DNA of 64,000 nucleotides from G963677445 sp963677445. GTDB lineage: Bacteria; Bacteroidota; Ignavibacteria; Ignavibacteriales; Melioribacteraceae. Every line of letters starts with the position of its first letter. Position 1 is the first letter of the stretch. Location: contig CAXXGF010000048.1 of the NCBI GenBank assembly GCA_963677445.2, positions 1 through 64,000 of the forward strand, written 5' to 3'. Of the stretch, positions 37,773 to 46,423 are shown one piece after another. Position numbers and translations under genes: made by a program. The notes beneath the pieces are model-generated. The model did no database searches. It worked only from the letters and a program-made list of their open reading frames with translations, and was not told the DNA's origin.

Positions 37773-38954
37773 ATGTACATTCTTTTTATTCTGACAATAA
37801 TTGTCGCGTTACTCATAGTTCTGGCAATATTAGAATACACGTTTCATCAGAAACGTGTATTCTCAATTCCCGTGAGAATTCATATTAATGGAACAAGGGG
37901 AAAATCAAGTGTTACCAGGCTGATTGGCGGAGGGCTCAGGGAAGGAGGCATCGCCTCAATTACCAAAGTCACCGGAACTTATCCGCGGCTTATTCTGGAA
38001 GATGGCACCGAAACTCTTATTTACCGTAAAAGTTCGGCCAATATTCTTGAACAACTATCCACGGTAAAATTAGCCGCGGCCCGCAAAGCTCAGGCGTTGG
38101 TTGTTGAATGTATGGCTCTTCAGCCTCAATACCAGAAAATTACCGAAAATCAAATGATTCATTCCACTATCGGTGTTATGACAAATGTCCGGCTCGACCA
38201 TACAGATGTAATGGGTTATACAATTGAAGAAATCGCGGAATCAATGGGCAATTCGATTCCCCGGAAAGGGAAACTTTTCACCGCGGAACGAATTCATGAC
38301 AAATATCTTGAAAAAATCTGTAAAAAGAAAAAAACCGGACTATTCGTTTCAGACCCTGAAACGGTAAGCAACAGGGAAATGAAAAAGTTCAGATATCTTG
38401 AGCATAAAGAAAATGTCGCGCTCGCGCTCGCAATTTGCGAACATCTCGGTGTCGACCGCGACAAGGCGCTTGCCGGTATGTATAAATGTACTCCTGACGC
38501 AGGAGCGCTTACAAAAAGTACGATCCGGGTATTTGGTAAAGAAATTATTTTCTATAACGCTTTCGCGGCAAACGATCCTGAATCGACACTGATGATATGG
38601 AAAAAAATAAATGATGAAATCGGATTTCAGGGCGCGGTTATTTTTTTACTTAATAACAGGCAGGACAGATTCGAAAGAGGAAAACAGCTTATTGAAATGC
38701 TCGGGAGTAAACTAAATGATAAATTCGATTTTCTTATTCTCGTTGGAGATTCAACAGATGTAATTGAGGGGCTGGCAGTAAGCAATAAAATCTCCCGTAA
38801 TAAAATTGTGAATATCCATGCCAGAACTGCCGAGGTAGTATATGAAAAAGCGCTGGGGCTGACAAAGGAAAAATCATCCATTATCGCCATTGGCAATATG
38901 GGAGGCATCGGCGCAAAAATAGCTGAATATTTTGAACATCGGGATACAAATTAA
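37773..38954 (+). CDS. pgsB: Poly-gamma-glutamate synthase ligase subunit PgsB/CapB
   Basis: This 393-residue membrane-anchored amide ligase uses ATP to extend poly-gamma-glutamate and is related to the Mur ligases. One N-terminal helix (1-20) precedes the ATP-binding P-loop NGTRGKSSVTRL (P-loop residues 40-46). Other family stretches are TKVTGTYPRLIL, VVECMALQPQYQ, GVMTNVRLDHTDVMG and FYNAFAANDPEST. Length matches the family. It starts the run pgsB-pgsC-pgsW with a 2-bp gap to pgsC. The ATG has no clear ribosome site. Codons 21-30 form a perfect 13-bp hairpin (37833-37862). Confidence 0.95.
   Translation: MYILFILTIIVALLIVLAILEYTFHQKRVFSIPVRIHINGTRGKSSVTRLIGGGLREGGIASITKVTGTYPRLILEDGTETLIYRKSSANILEQLSTVKLAAARKAQALVVECMALQPQYQKITENQMIHSTIGVMTNVRLDHTDVMGYTIEEIAESMGNSIPRKGKLFTAERIHDKYLEKICKKKKTGLFVSDPETVSNREMKKFRYLEHKENVALALAICEHLGVDRDKALAGMYKCTPDAGALTKSTIRVFGKEIIFYNAFAANDPESTLMIWKKINDEIGFQGAVIFLLNNRQDRFERGKQLIEMLGSKLNDKFDFLILVGDSTDVIEGLAVSNKISRNKIVNIHARTAEVVYEKALGLTKEKSSIIAIGNMGGIGAKIAEYFEHRDTN
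37833..37862 (+). promoter_or_regulatory. Perfect 13-bp hairpin inside pgsB
   Basis: GAATACACGTTTC, loop ATCA and GAAACGTGTATTC form a 30-nt perfect inverted repeat that fills codons 21-30 of pgsB (EYTFHQKRVF). Such a stem is rare in coding DNA. It could be an mRNA hairpin, a protein-binding palindrome or a target site. Function is inferred only from its perfection and place. Confidence 0.5.
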
Positions 38955-38956
38955 AT

Positions 38957-39409
38957 ATGATAGAATTAAGTGTTACACTGGGACTCATTTTTAGTCTGCT
39001 TTCATACGAAGTATTCGGACTCGCGGCCGGCGGCATAGTTGTACCCGGCTATATAGCGCTTCATCTTACCGAACCGGACAGGCTCGCCGGAATTTTTATT
39101 GTCAGCTTTATTACTTTTCTTATAATTAAAGTACTCGCTAATTACACCTTTCTTTATGGAAGAAGGCAAATGGTTTTATCCCTTTTAATCGGTTGTCTGC
39201 TGGCAAATTTTTCCCGTCAGTTTCTTTCATTTGAAATGGCGGCAGGCACTATACAGCTTACCGCTCTCGGATGGGTAATTCCCGGACTCATCGGACACTG
39301 GTTTGGAAAACAGGGAGTATTTAAAACCATAACAGTTTTATTTATCACAGCCGTTTTTGTAAGATTTCTTGTGATATTGATATTTAACGGAGCGCAATTC
39401 CCTTACTAA
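38957..39409 (+). CDS. pgsC: Poly-gamma-glutamate synthase membrane subunit PgsC/CapC
   Basis: The 150-residue product is almost wholly membrane-embedded, with four to five helices, and matches PgsC/CapC in length and in the stretches LLSYEVFGLAAGGIVVPGYI, DRLAGIFIVSFITFLII and GWVIPGLIGHWFGKQG. With PgsB it forms the polymerising complex that also moves the growing chain through the inner membrane. It lies 2 bp after pgsB, so translation is coupled, and 13 bp before pgsW. Confidence 0.95.
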   Translation: MIELSVTLGLIFSLLSYEVFGLAAGGIVVPGYIALHLTEPDRLAGIFIVSFITFLIIKVLANYTFLYGRRQMVLSLLIGCLLANFSRQFLSFEMAAGTIQLTALGWVIPGLIGHWFGKQGVFKTITVLFITAVFVRFLVILIFNGAQFPY

Positions 39410-39422
39410 AGTTTAAAAAGAG

Positions 39423-40535
39423 ATGAATAAACTCAGCATAAAATCAAATATAGTTCTTGGCGCGCTCGCGCTGTTAACTCTGATCGCGTTTATAGCGGTT
39501 GAGAATACAAAGGTAATGGTCGAGCAGCAATGGTATGAAGAAAAACTCGCGGCCGCGGAGCTTGCGAAAAAAGCCGCCGATCATCTTAAGCAGACGCGCC
39601 TTTCGCAGGGTGTCTTTATTGATGTTGTCAATGACCCGAATGAAACTGCGATGATAGGCCAGGAATTTACAATGATCACCACCGACAGAGGTTCTATTGA
39701 CGCCAAGCTTATTTCAACCAATCCTAATTTTGCGGCGGCGATAGTGGAAATGTTAAAAGAAGCGGGCCTTAAAAAAGATGAAAAAGTTGCGATCGCTTTT
39801 ACCGGCTCTTTCCCGGCTCTGAATCTGGCGACCCTGGCGGCAATGGAGGTATTGGAGCTTAAGCCTGTTGTCATTACTTCGGTCGGCGCTTCGAACTGGG
39901 GAGCGAATGATCCCTGGTTTACCTGGCTCGATATGGAAAAAGCCCTTTATGATGCCGGAATATTTCATTTCAGATCGGTTGCCGCCTCAATCGGCGGAGG
40001 AAAGGACCGTGGACGGGGATTAAGCCCCGACGGGCGGGACCTGATCATTGAAGCGATTAAAAGAAATAATGTAAGGTTTATTGACCAGGAACACCTTGAA
40101 AACAGCATCCAGGAAAGGATGGAAATATATGATGAACATTCCGGTGTTGATGGTTATAAATGTTATATAAATGTCGGGGGCGGAATAGCGAGCCTCGGCG
40201 CCACAATAAATGGCAGAATTATCCCCAGCGGTTTATCTGAAAAACTGCTGATGAAAAATTTCCCCGTGCCCGGTGTTATTATTCAGATGGCGAAAAAAAA
40301 TATACCCGTAATTCATTTGCTCAGGGTTAAACAACTGGTAAGAAAATATCAGCTCAGCCCGGTATCCGCTCCCCTCCCCCTGCCCGGAGAGGGTGAAATA
40401 TTTATCGAAGAAAAATATAGTATAATACTTACCGCGGTATTAACAGTTATTCTTGCCGCCGCCATCGCGTTTGTATTCATTATGGAAAGGAAACGACACA
40501 AACCGGGTGAAGAAAAGGTGCCCGGTTTAACCTGA
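39423..40535 (+). CDS. pgsW: Poly-gamma-glutamate system protein PgsW
   Basis: This 370-residue protein has an N-terminal helix (9-26), a large extracytoplasmic domain and a C-terminal helix (about 340-358) followed by a basic tail. The middle has FTGSFPALNLATLAAMEVL, VVITSVGASNWGANDPWFTW and SIGGGKDRGRGLSPDGRDL, which I recognise as the PgsW family found in PGA loci that lack the usual PgsA. It probably supports synthesis or export at the inner membrane; its biochemical role is not established. AAAGAG precedes the ATG, 13 bp after pgsC. The frame is intact. Confidence 0.9.
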   Translation: MNKLSIKSNIVLGALALLTLIAFIAVENTKVMVEQQWYEEKLAAAELAKKAADHLKQTRLSQGVFIDVVNDPNETAMIGQEFTMITTDRGSIDAKLISTNPNFAAAIVEMLKEAGLKKDEKVAIAFTGSFPALNLATLAAMEVLELKPVVITSVGASNWGANDPWFTWLDMEKALYDAGIFHFRSVAASIGGGKDRGRGLSPDGRDLIIEAIKRNNVRFIDQEHLENSIQERMEIYDEHSGVDGYKCYINVGGGIASLGATINGRIIPSGLSEKLLMKNFPVPGVIIQMAKKNIPVIHLLRVKQLVRKYQLSPVSAPLPLPGEGEIFIEEKYSIILTAVLTVILAAAIAFVFIMERKRHKPGEEKVPGLT

Positions 40536-40574
40536 TAGTTTTAATTGGTTTTTTTGAACCAGCAGGATATATAT

Positions 40575-41486
40575 ATGAGAAGGAAAACAAGAGTTATACT
40601 TTTTACATCATTTTTATTACTAATTTTTTGTGGTTCTGTTTTTACTCAAACCAGATCAAAACGACCTGTAAATATTCAGTCAAAGGTTCGTATGGTAATA
40701 TCAGGGAAATCACGAACATATTACCCCCTGCCATTCGAAAAACCGGCTACAATTAACCTGAGAGGACCGGCAAAGCTGAAAATCATAACAAGAGCGAGAT
40801 TTAAACCGGGAGAAAAACAGAATCTGAGTTATTCGATCAAATACCAGGTTGATGGCGGAAAAATTGAAAAAACAGGTTTCAGCGGTGTGGAAAGATCCCG
40901 GTACGCGGTCTATAGAAAAGGTATTTACGGCATCCCGGGTGATAAAGAAGAAACTGTCATTGAAGTCGGACTCGGTTATCATACTATCAATGTTTTCAGA
41001 GGAGAGAAAGATATCAACATAGCCGCCAGGTTCCGCTATACAAAAATGAAAGCAAAAAAACGTTCATGGATATCTCTGACTCCCGATCATCCCAATGAAC
41101 CTGTTGACCTGGTTACGCGTGAAGAAATAAGCCATTATTACCGTTTTTCCGAGCAAAAACCTCTCCGTTTTGATATTATCGGCCCCACCCAGGTAAGAGT
41201 GCTAACACGCCTGGAAATTGACTATAAGATGAAAGGACGGATAACTTACCGTGTTCAGGTTAAAGATGGAAAAAATCTTCTGAATAACTACATGCTGAGC
41301 ACAGTAAAATCAGAAGTTACAGGCTACCTGAAAAATGGCAAACTTATTCCGGGTAAGGCAAGGGAGATTGTGATTAATGTTCCTTCCGGCAGGCACAGAT
41401 ATGAAATTTGTCCGCTGGATAAAGATAAGCATACCCTGCTCGCAAAATTATTATTCCCCAAATCAGATGTTAAACTAGAAGAATAA
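40575..41486 (+). CDS. Basic periplasmic protein with a duplicated domain, in the PGA operon
   Basis: I do not recognise a named family. I use ATG 40575 rather than the in-frame TTG at 40545 because it starts a signal peptide (MRRKTRVILFTSFLLLIFCG). The mature 280 residues contain two related domains: YYPLPFEKPATINLRGPAKL in the first matches YYRFSEQKPLRFDIIGPTQV in the second, and each continues into a beta-rich half. The protein is rich in Lys and Arg. It lies 39 bp after pgsW and 7 bp before the beta-barrel gene. From this place I infer a periplasmic role in handling the acidic polymer. Confidence 0.75.
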   Translation: MRRKTRVILFTSFLLLIFCGSVFTQTRSKRPVNIQSKVRMVISGKSRTYYPLPFEKPATINLRGPAKLKIITRARFKPGEKQNLSYSIKYQVDGGKIEKTGFSGVERSRYAVYRKGIYGIPGDKEETVIEVGLGYHTINVFRGEKDINIAARFRYTKMKAKKRSWISLTPDHPNEPVDLVTREEISHYYRFSEQKPLRFDIIGPTQVRVLTRLEIDYKMKGRITYRVQVKDGKNLLNNYMLSTVKSEVTGYLKNGKLIPGKAREIVINVPSGRHRYEICPLDKDKHTLLAKLLFPKSDVKLEE

Positions 41487-41493
41487 CAATAAT

Positions 41494-42648
41494 ATGAAAA
41501 ATAATCTCATCAGAATTCTCAGGTATACCGGCTTTATTTTGTTAATGGGTCTGATCATCTCAGTAGCGATTTCCGATGATATTTCAGCGCAGAAAAAGTC
41601 GAAGAAAAAGAAAAAAAAGAAAAGCAGTGTCGGGAGATGGGAATTGAACGTTGGTTTCAGGACTATTTATGATGATAATATTCTTAAAAATTCCGATAAA
41701 TACCTGGAAAGATTTCACAACCGTGAGGATGAAGGGCGTTTCCATATTGAAACTGAGGATGATATTATCATTCAGCAGAGTGTGGGAATTTCTTATTCCA
41801 ATCGTTTTTTCGGCAGGTTAAAAACTGAATTTTCAACAGATGCCGACTTTAAACTTTACGCTCACAATCCGGTTAAGAATTTTTACATCTATTCGTTCGG
41901 TCTACGTCAATATGTTTCAAAAAAAATACATCTTAAATTTGCCTATACCCATATACCGGAATTTTACGTCAGGCACTTTCGTGATGAAGAATGGGTAAAT
42001 CTTGTCGGCTATACCGAAGAAGCCTTCCAGCCCTACGAATTCGCGAAAGATGATTATAGTTTTTATCTGCACCACTCTCTGCTCAGCAAGACAAGCTATC
42101 GTCTTTATCTCTCTTTTATGAAATATTTTCATAATAAACATTTCACCGAGTACGACTGCGACAACTATCATATCGGCGCTAAAATATACCAGAAAATTAC
42201 AAACAAAATAAAAATTGACCTCGCTTATGATTTTATCTATTCTGAAGCCACAAGAGTGTCTAAAGATCCGAGAGTTCTGGGAAATACTATTGTTGATCCT
42301 ACAAATGATGAACATATATTAAGTCTCGGTGTTGGTTACACGTTGCCTAAAATATTGGGTAAAAAAAATTCTCTCTCTGTCAGCGCGAAATATTACCGCA
42401 GATTCTACACTACTGATATTTATCACGAACTGGACCCGCTCCACGCGGGCAGATATGATTATAATTACAGAGTTTTTCTTAATTATGATATCGATCTTAT
42501 CAAAGGAGTATCCACATCCTTTTTCTATAACTGGCTTCTTCGGGAATCCTCAACATCTGTTGAAGAAAATAAAGAAGCAATCGCCGAAGAGAAAGATTAC
42601 AGGCAGAACATTTTTGGAATTAAACTTGGATACAAATTTAAATTATAG
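41494..42648 (+). CDS. Predicted outer-membrane beta-barrel with poly-lysine stretch, in the PGA operon
   Basis: This 384-residue protein has a signal peptide ending in ISA, then a periplasmic-side stretch QKKSKKKKKKKSS. The rest is made of alternating amphipathic beta strands rich in Tyr and Phe (for example FFGRLKTEFSTDADFKL, ISYSNRFF, YRRFYTT). It ends GIKLGYKFKL, like a barrel's last strand. No named family is recognised; it resembles surface-composition beta-barrels in general. Its place after pgsBCW suggests a channel or anchor for PGA in the outer membrane. The A-rich lysine codons (about 41592-41624) could be slippage-prone, but the frame is intact. Confidence 0.78.
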   Translation: MKNNLIRILRYTGFILLMGLIISVAISDDISAQKKSKKKKKKKSSVGRWELNVGFRTIYDDNILKNSDKYLERFHNREDEGRFHIETEDDIIIQQSVGISYSNRFFGRLKTEFSTDADFKLYAHNPVKNFYIYSFGLRQYVSKKIHLKFAYTHIPEFYVRHFRDEEWVNLVGYTEEAFQPYEFAKDDYSFYLHHSLLSKTSYRLYLSFMKYFHNKHFTEYDCDNYHIGAKIYQKITNKIKIDLAYDFIYSEATRVSKDPRVLGNTIVDPTNDEHILSLGVGYTLPKILGKKNSLSVSAKYYRRFYTTDIYHELDPLHAGRYDYNYRVFLNYDIDLIKGVSTSFFYNWLLRESSTSVEENKEAIAEEKDYRQNIFGIKLGYKFKL

Positions 42649-42682
42649 AGAATGAACAAAAATATTTTTAAGGAAATAAATA

Positions 42683-43690
42683 ATGCTGAAATTCAAAAAC
42701 TACCTTTTGTTATGCGGTCTAATTATACTGGTCAGTTGCGGAACTCCGAATGACCCTGAATCTATCTTTGGCGGAAATGGCGGTTATAATATCGTTGGCA
42801 GATATGAAACCCAGGGAGAAGCCCATGATATTTTTGTTGATGACAGCCTGGCATATATAGCGCAGGGTCAGGGTGGATTATTAATCCTTGATATTGTTGA
42901 CCGTACAAATCCCAAATATGTTTCTTTTATCCATGAAGATGCCAGGGGTTATCTCGACAGAATCACAAAAAAAGGAGATGTTGTTTATCTCGCCGCCGGA
43001 AGTTTTGGTGTTACGGCAGTGGAAGTTGATGATCCGGCAAATCCTGAAATAAGTATCTCCAATCTTAATATCAAACCCGCCACAAATTTTCTGCTGCTTG
43101 GCGAATGGCTTATAACAGCCGTTGATGAACATGGCTTTAACATCTCCGATATAAGTTATCCCCAACAGCCTGATATCAGGACCTACACATTTACACCCGG
43201 TTACGCGCAGGGGCTTGCCACAAATTCGGATTCCACAATGCTGCTGGTTGCTGACGGCGAAATGGGACTGGCAGTCATGGATATCTCAAATATAAATGAA
43301 CAACAGGGTTTTGGCGATTATCCGCTGCTCAATTCCATCGATGTGCCCGGTTACGCGACAGATGTCATTCTGGTTGACGATCGTTATGCCTGCCTCGCCT
43401 GCGGAACAGGCGGATTAAGCATTGTGGATATTGCCGACTCAGCGAATTACGTGGTAACCGCAACCTACAATACCGGCGGATATGCCAAGGAAATAGCGGG
43501 TAAAAATGACAGGCTTTATATCACAACACAGGGAAGAGGACTCCAGATGGTATCAATTTCCGACCCATATTCTCCACAACCTCTCGGAGTTGTAAAATCA
43601 GGATATGCCAACGGTGTTGCTCTGGATGATAATTATATTTACGTCGCCGACAGAGAGGAAGGAATAATAATCATTGAAATTCCAAATTAA
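42683..43690 (+). CDS. LVIVD-repeat beta-propeller lipoprotein, in the PGA operon
   Basis: The 335-residue product has a lipoprotein signal (MLKFKNYLLLCGLIILVSC). The rest is six to seven blades of about 42 residues with the LVIVD-repeat pattern: GxAxDIFVDDSLAYIAQGQG, GLLILDIVDRTNPKYV, GLSIVDIADSANYVV, GIIIIEIPN. These propellers usually bind other proteins or sugars at the surface. AAGGAA precedes the ATG. It follows the barrel gene by 34 bp and is 2 bp from the acyltransferase gene. A scaffold or sensor role in PGA anchoring is inferred from position only. Confidence 0.85.
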   Translation: MLKFKNYLLLCGLIILVSCGTPNDPESIFGGNGGYNIVGRYETQGEAHDIFVDDSLAYIAQGQGGLLILDIVDRTNPKYVSFIHEDARGYLDRITKKGDVVYLAAGSFGVTAVEVDDPANPEISISNLNIKPATNFLLLGEWLITAVDEHGFNISDISYPQQPDIRTYTFTPGYAQGLATNSDSTMLLVADGEMGLAVMDISNINEQQGFGDYPLLNSIDVPGYATDVILVDDRYACLACGTGGLSIVDIADSANYVVTATYNTGGYAKEIAGKNDRLYITTQGRGLQMVSISDPYSPQPLGVVKSGYANGVALDDNYIYVADREEGIIIIEIPN

Positions 43691-43692
43691 AA

Positions 43693-44832
43693 ATGAAAGA
43701 AAATAATATAAGCTCTGAAATAAAAATTCCGTCGGCAAAAAAAGAAAGATTTGAGTTTATCGACCGATTTCGAGGAGTAGTCGGAGTTTTAATGCTGCTT
43801 GGGCATTCCTCCTACTATTTCAATTCGGTCTGGAAATATCTTGATCCGCTCGATCCCCTTTTTGCCGACTGGGGGCAGTTTTTTGTCCGGTATATCGGTT
43901 ATCTGTGCGCCCCCGGTTTTCTGATGATGAATGGAGCGATGGTCTGGTGGGCTTTTACAAAAAGAGTAACAAAAGGGATTTCCCCCGCCGAAGCCCGCTG
44001 GCATTTAATTCAAAGGGGTCTTTTCCTGGTTCTCGTTCAGATAACATGGGTAAATTCATCATGGGGCGGATTTACACACCTTCGCCCCGATCACCTGGGG
44101 ATTATTGCCGCCATTGGCTTCTCAATGATCCTTCTAACATTTATCGTTCACTGGAAATGGCATTACAGAATAGCTGCCGCGGCTGCTATTCTTCTGCTGC
44201 ATCCTTTTCTCATTCAAATCAGTTATGATACGTCAGATACTCTAAGCACAGTTCTGATGCAGACGTTCATTGATTCCGGCTCTTTTAATAAGTACCCTGT
44301 GCTCCCCTGGTTTTCGCTCGCTATCCTGGGATCGGTTATGGCAACCGGATGGCTGAAGGAATGGAAAACCGACAGAGAACGAATTAAATACGGGCTTCTT
44401 ATCGGTCCCGGCTCAATGCTCGCCGCACTTTTTATAAGGTTAGCCGGAGGTTATGGAAATATTTCCCCCTGGTCCGGTTTCTGGAGCTGGTCCTTCTTCC
44501 TTGATCAGAAGTATCCTCCAAGTCTGTTTCATAATTTATGGTTTTTCGGCGCGGTTGTTACGGGGGTTACAGTAATTATTATTTTGGGAAAATATTTACC
44601 AAAATTTGTAAACTGGCTCGGCATTGTCGGACGTGTGCCTCTCTTCTTTTATGCTGTACATATAGCCTTCCTGGGAATATTTTCCAAAAGGATTGATATT
44701 TATTACAGAGAAGGAGAAGTAACCGAAACACTTATCGGTTTTGTTATAATGATTATTATTATGCTCCCCCTCGCCGCGTGGTTTGGGAAAGTTAAAAGAA
44801 AAAGTAAAAACTATTTTATCAGATTAATATAA
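43693..44832 (+). CDS. Membrane acyltransferase, DUF1624/HGSNAT-like, in the PGA operon
   Basis: The 379-residue protein has about nine to ten membrane helices. The N-terminal stretch RFEFIDRFRGVVGVLMLLGHSS matches the start of DUF1624 and related acyltransferase-3-like families, with Arg and His at the usual places; GFLMMNGAMVWWAFTKR and VNWLGIVGRVPLFFYAVHIAF are further family-like stretches. Such proteins move acyl (often acetyl) groups across the inner membrane onto glycans. Here the target could be the PGA polymer, a peptidoglycan linker or a glycan attached to it, which is inference. It starts 2 bp after the propeller gene. Confidence 0.82.
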   Translation: MKENNISSEIKIPSAKKERFEFIDRFRGVVGVLMLLGHSSYYFNSVWKYLDPLDPLFADWGQFFVRYIGYLCAPGFLMMNGAMVWWAFTKRVTKGISPAEARWHLIQRGLFLVLVQITWVNSSWGGFTHLRPDHLGIIAAIGFSMILLTFIVHWKWHYRIAAAAAILLLHPFLIQISYDTSDTLSTVLMQTFIDSGSFNKYPVLPWFSLAILGSVMATGWLKEWKTDRERIKYGLLIGPGSMLAALFIRLAGGYGNISPWSGFWSWSFFLDQKYPPSLFHNLWFFGAVVTGVTVIIILGKYLPKFVNWLGIVGRVPLFFYAVHIAFLGIFSKRIDIYYREGEVTETLIGFVIMIIIMLPLAAWFGKVKRKSKNYFIRLI

Positions 44833-44837
44833 AGATT

Positions 44838-46094
44838 ATGAAAAGGTTCCCCGGTTTATATCTGTTATTTATTGTATCATTTTTTGTAATTTTCTTTTCA
44901 GGATGCGCCTCAAGGGATTTCACTCCTGAAATGATGGAAGACTCGACTATAGTTTACAGCTCTTCGGACAGCAATGGAATTAACGCGCAGATTAAACTTT
45001 ACAGAAACCTCTACAACAGCGACGACTTGCCGGATGACCTTACAAAATTCCGGTTGAAGAATAATGTAAATCTGATCGCCCGTATTTATCTTAAGAACAC
45101 CGATAAATATATTGGTGAAAATTTGATGTTTCATATTGACTGGATTGATAACGAGGGAGAATCTTTTTATCTTAAAAGAATTGATTTAACGCCTCAAAAG
45201 AAAGATAATGAATTTATCAGCGCCATCTCACTCGATACTTCAGGCAGAGCGCCGGGAAATTATTCCATAAAGGTTTATCTGTTCAGGGAATTAATTGCCG
45301 GGAAAAACTTTTCACTGGAGAAAGCCTATCCCCTCTTCCCTCTCGCGGAAATAGATAATCTCAGACATAATCTTCTTCTATATCGTAAATACAGCAGAAA
45401 AAAAGGAAAATATTACGGAGTTAAGGGCCCATACAGACAGAAGGAAAACGCATGGCTGAGAGCAAAACTTGAATTGCCGAATATAAAAAAATTCAGGGAA
45501 TATGATTTTGATTTCAAATTTGAATGGCGCGCTCCCGATGGAAATCCCTTTTATACAAAAGAATTAAATATACCTCCCGGCAAAAAAGTTAAATCATTAA
45601 AAACCGCGATCCCAATTTCGGAAGATAAAAGAGAAAGAGGGAATTATACCCTGAATATGTTTCTGAATGATTCACTTCTGGAAATTAAAAAGTTCGAACT
45701 GATTCCGGAATATCCTGATTATTCGCCGGAAGAAATTAAAAAAATCAATACGGAACTGACTCTCTACAGAAAGAAGAGCAAAAAATCGGGCAGATTAATC
45801 GGGAAAGGCGATTCTTTTCAAATAAAAAAAGGAAGAAAGGTCAGAGCTGATATCAGGTTCGGTAATCTTAAAAAAGTGAAAAATCTGAAACCTGAAGGAA
45901 AAATCATATGGAAAAACCCGGGAGGCAAAACCATATATACAGAGTCCTTTAAACTTATTTCAAAGTCCGACAAAAAACTGGTAACAAGCGCGTTATCGAT
46001 TTCAAAAGGGAAACATAAGCCGGGCAAATACAAAATTGAAATTTATATATTCAGGGAACAGGTTGCCGGGAAGGAATTCACTTTAACAAAGTAA
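44838..46094 (+). CDS. Lysine-rich three-repeat lipoprotein, last gene of the PGA operon
   Basis: This 418-residue protein has a lipoprotein signal (MKRFPGLYLLFIVSFFVIFF, then SGC). Three repeats of about 125 residues follow. Each opens with LYR(N/K), contains a central W-x-(D/A/N)-x-x-G-(E/N/K) turn (WIDNEGESF, WRAPDGNPF, WKNPGGKTI) and closes with GxYxIxxYLFRExxAGKxFxL. Repeats 2 and 3 are strongly basic. I recognise no family. Lys-rich beta domains on a lipoprotein in a PGA operon suggest a binder of polyanionic chains, which is inference. It starts 5 bp after the acyltransferase gene, and no good terminator follows. Confidence 0.78.
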   Translation: MKRFPGLYLLFIVSFFVIFFSGCASRDFTPEMMEDSTIVYSSSDSNGINAQIKLYRNLYNSDDLPDDLTKFRLKNNVNLIARIYLKNTDKYIGENLMFHIDWIDNEGESFYLKRIDLTPQKKDNEFISAISLDTSGRAPGNYSIKVYLFRELIAGKNFSLEKAYPLFPLAEIDNLRHNLLLYRKYSRKKGKYYGVKGPYRQKENAWLRAKLELPNIKKFREYDFDFKFEWRAPDGNPFYTKELNIPPGKKVKSLKTAIPISEDKRERGNYTLNMFLNDSLLEIKKFELIPEYPDYSPEEIKKINTELTLYRKKSKKSGRLIGKGDSFQIKKGRKVRADIRFGNLKKVKNLKPEGKIIWKNPGGKTIYTESFKLISKSDKKLVTSALSISKGKHKPGKYKIEIYIFREQVAGKEFTLTK

Positions 46095-46307
46095 TTCCGC
46101 GATGTATTCACTGAACGCGTTTGTTTTATCCGGATATGATAACCTTATCTTCAGGAGTTCTGAATCCGGAACTCCTTACCTCTCGCAAAATGAAATCGCG
46201 GAAGTTCATCGCAAATATCAAATCCTAAGCTCTCAATATAAACAGTATTTCTCATTCATCGAGCAAACAATAAAATAGATGTTCCATTTTAAAGGATGAA
46301 AAGTTGT

Positions 46308-46423
46308 CTCTGTCGTCCCTGACGGGACTTCTTGTGATAGAATGTTACCCGTTTACCCCACAATGAATTGCGGGGCTATTTTCTACTTGCCTGTCCGACG
46401 CGGCGGATCCCTGGCGGGACTTC
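46308..46423 (-). repeat. Dispersed palindromic module, copy 2 (inverted)
   Basis: Read on the minus strand it has the same blocks in the same order as 3829-3948: AAGTCCCGCCAGGGATCCG, GTCGGACAGGC, ATAGCCCCGCAATTCATTG and AAGTCCCGTCAGGGACGAC. The spacer between blocks 3 and 4 differs. Confidence 0.7.
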
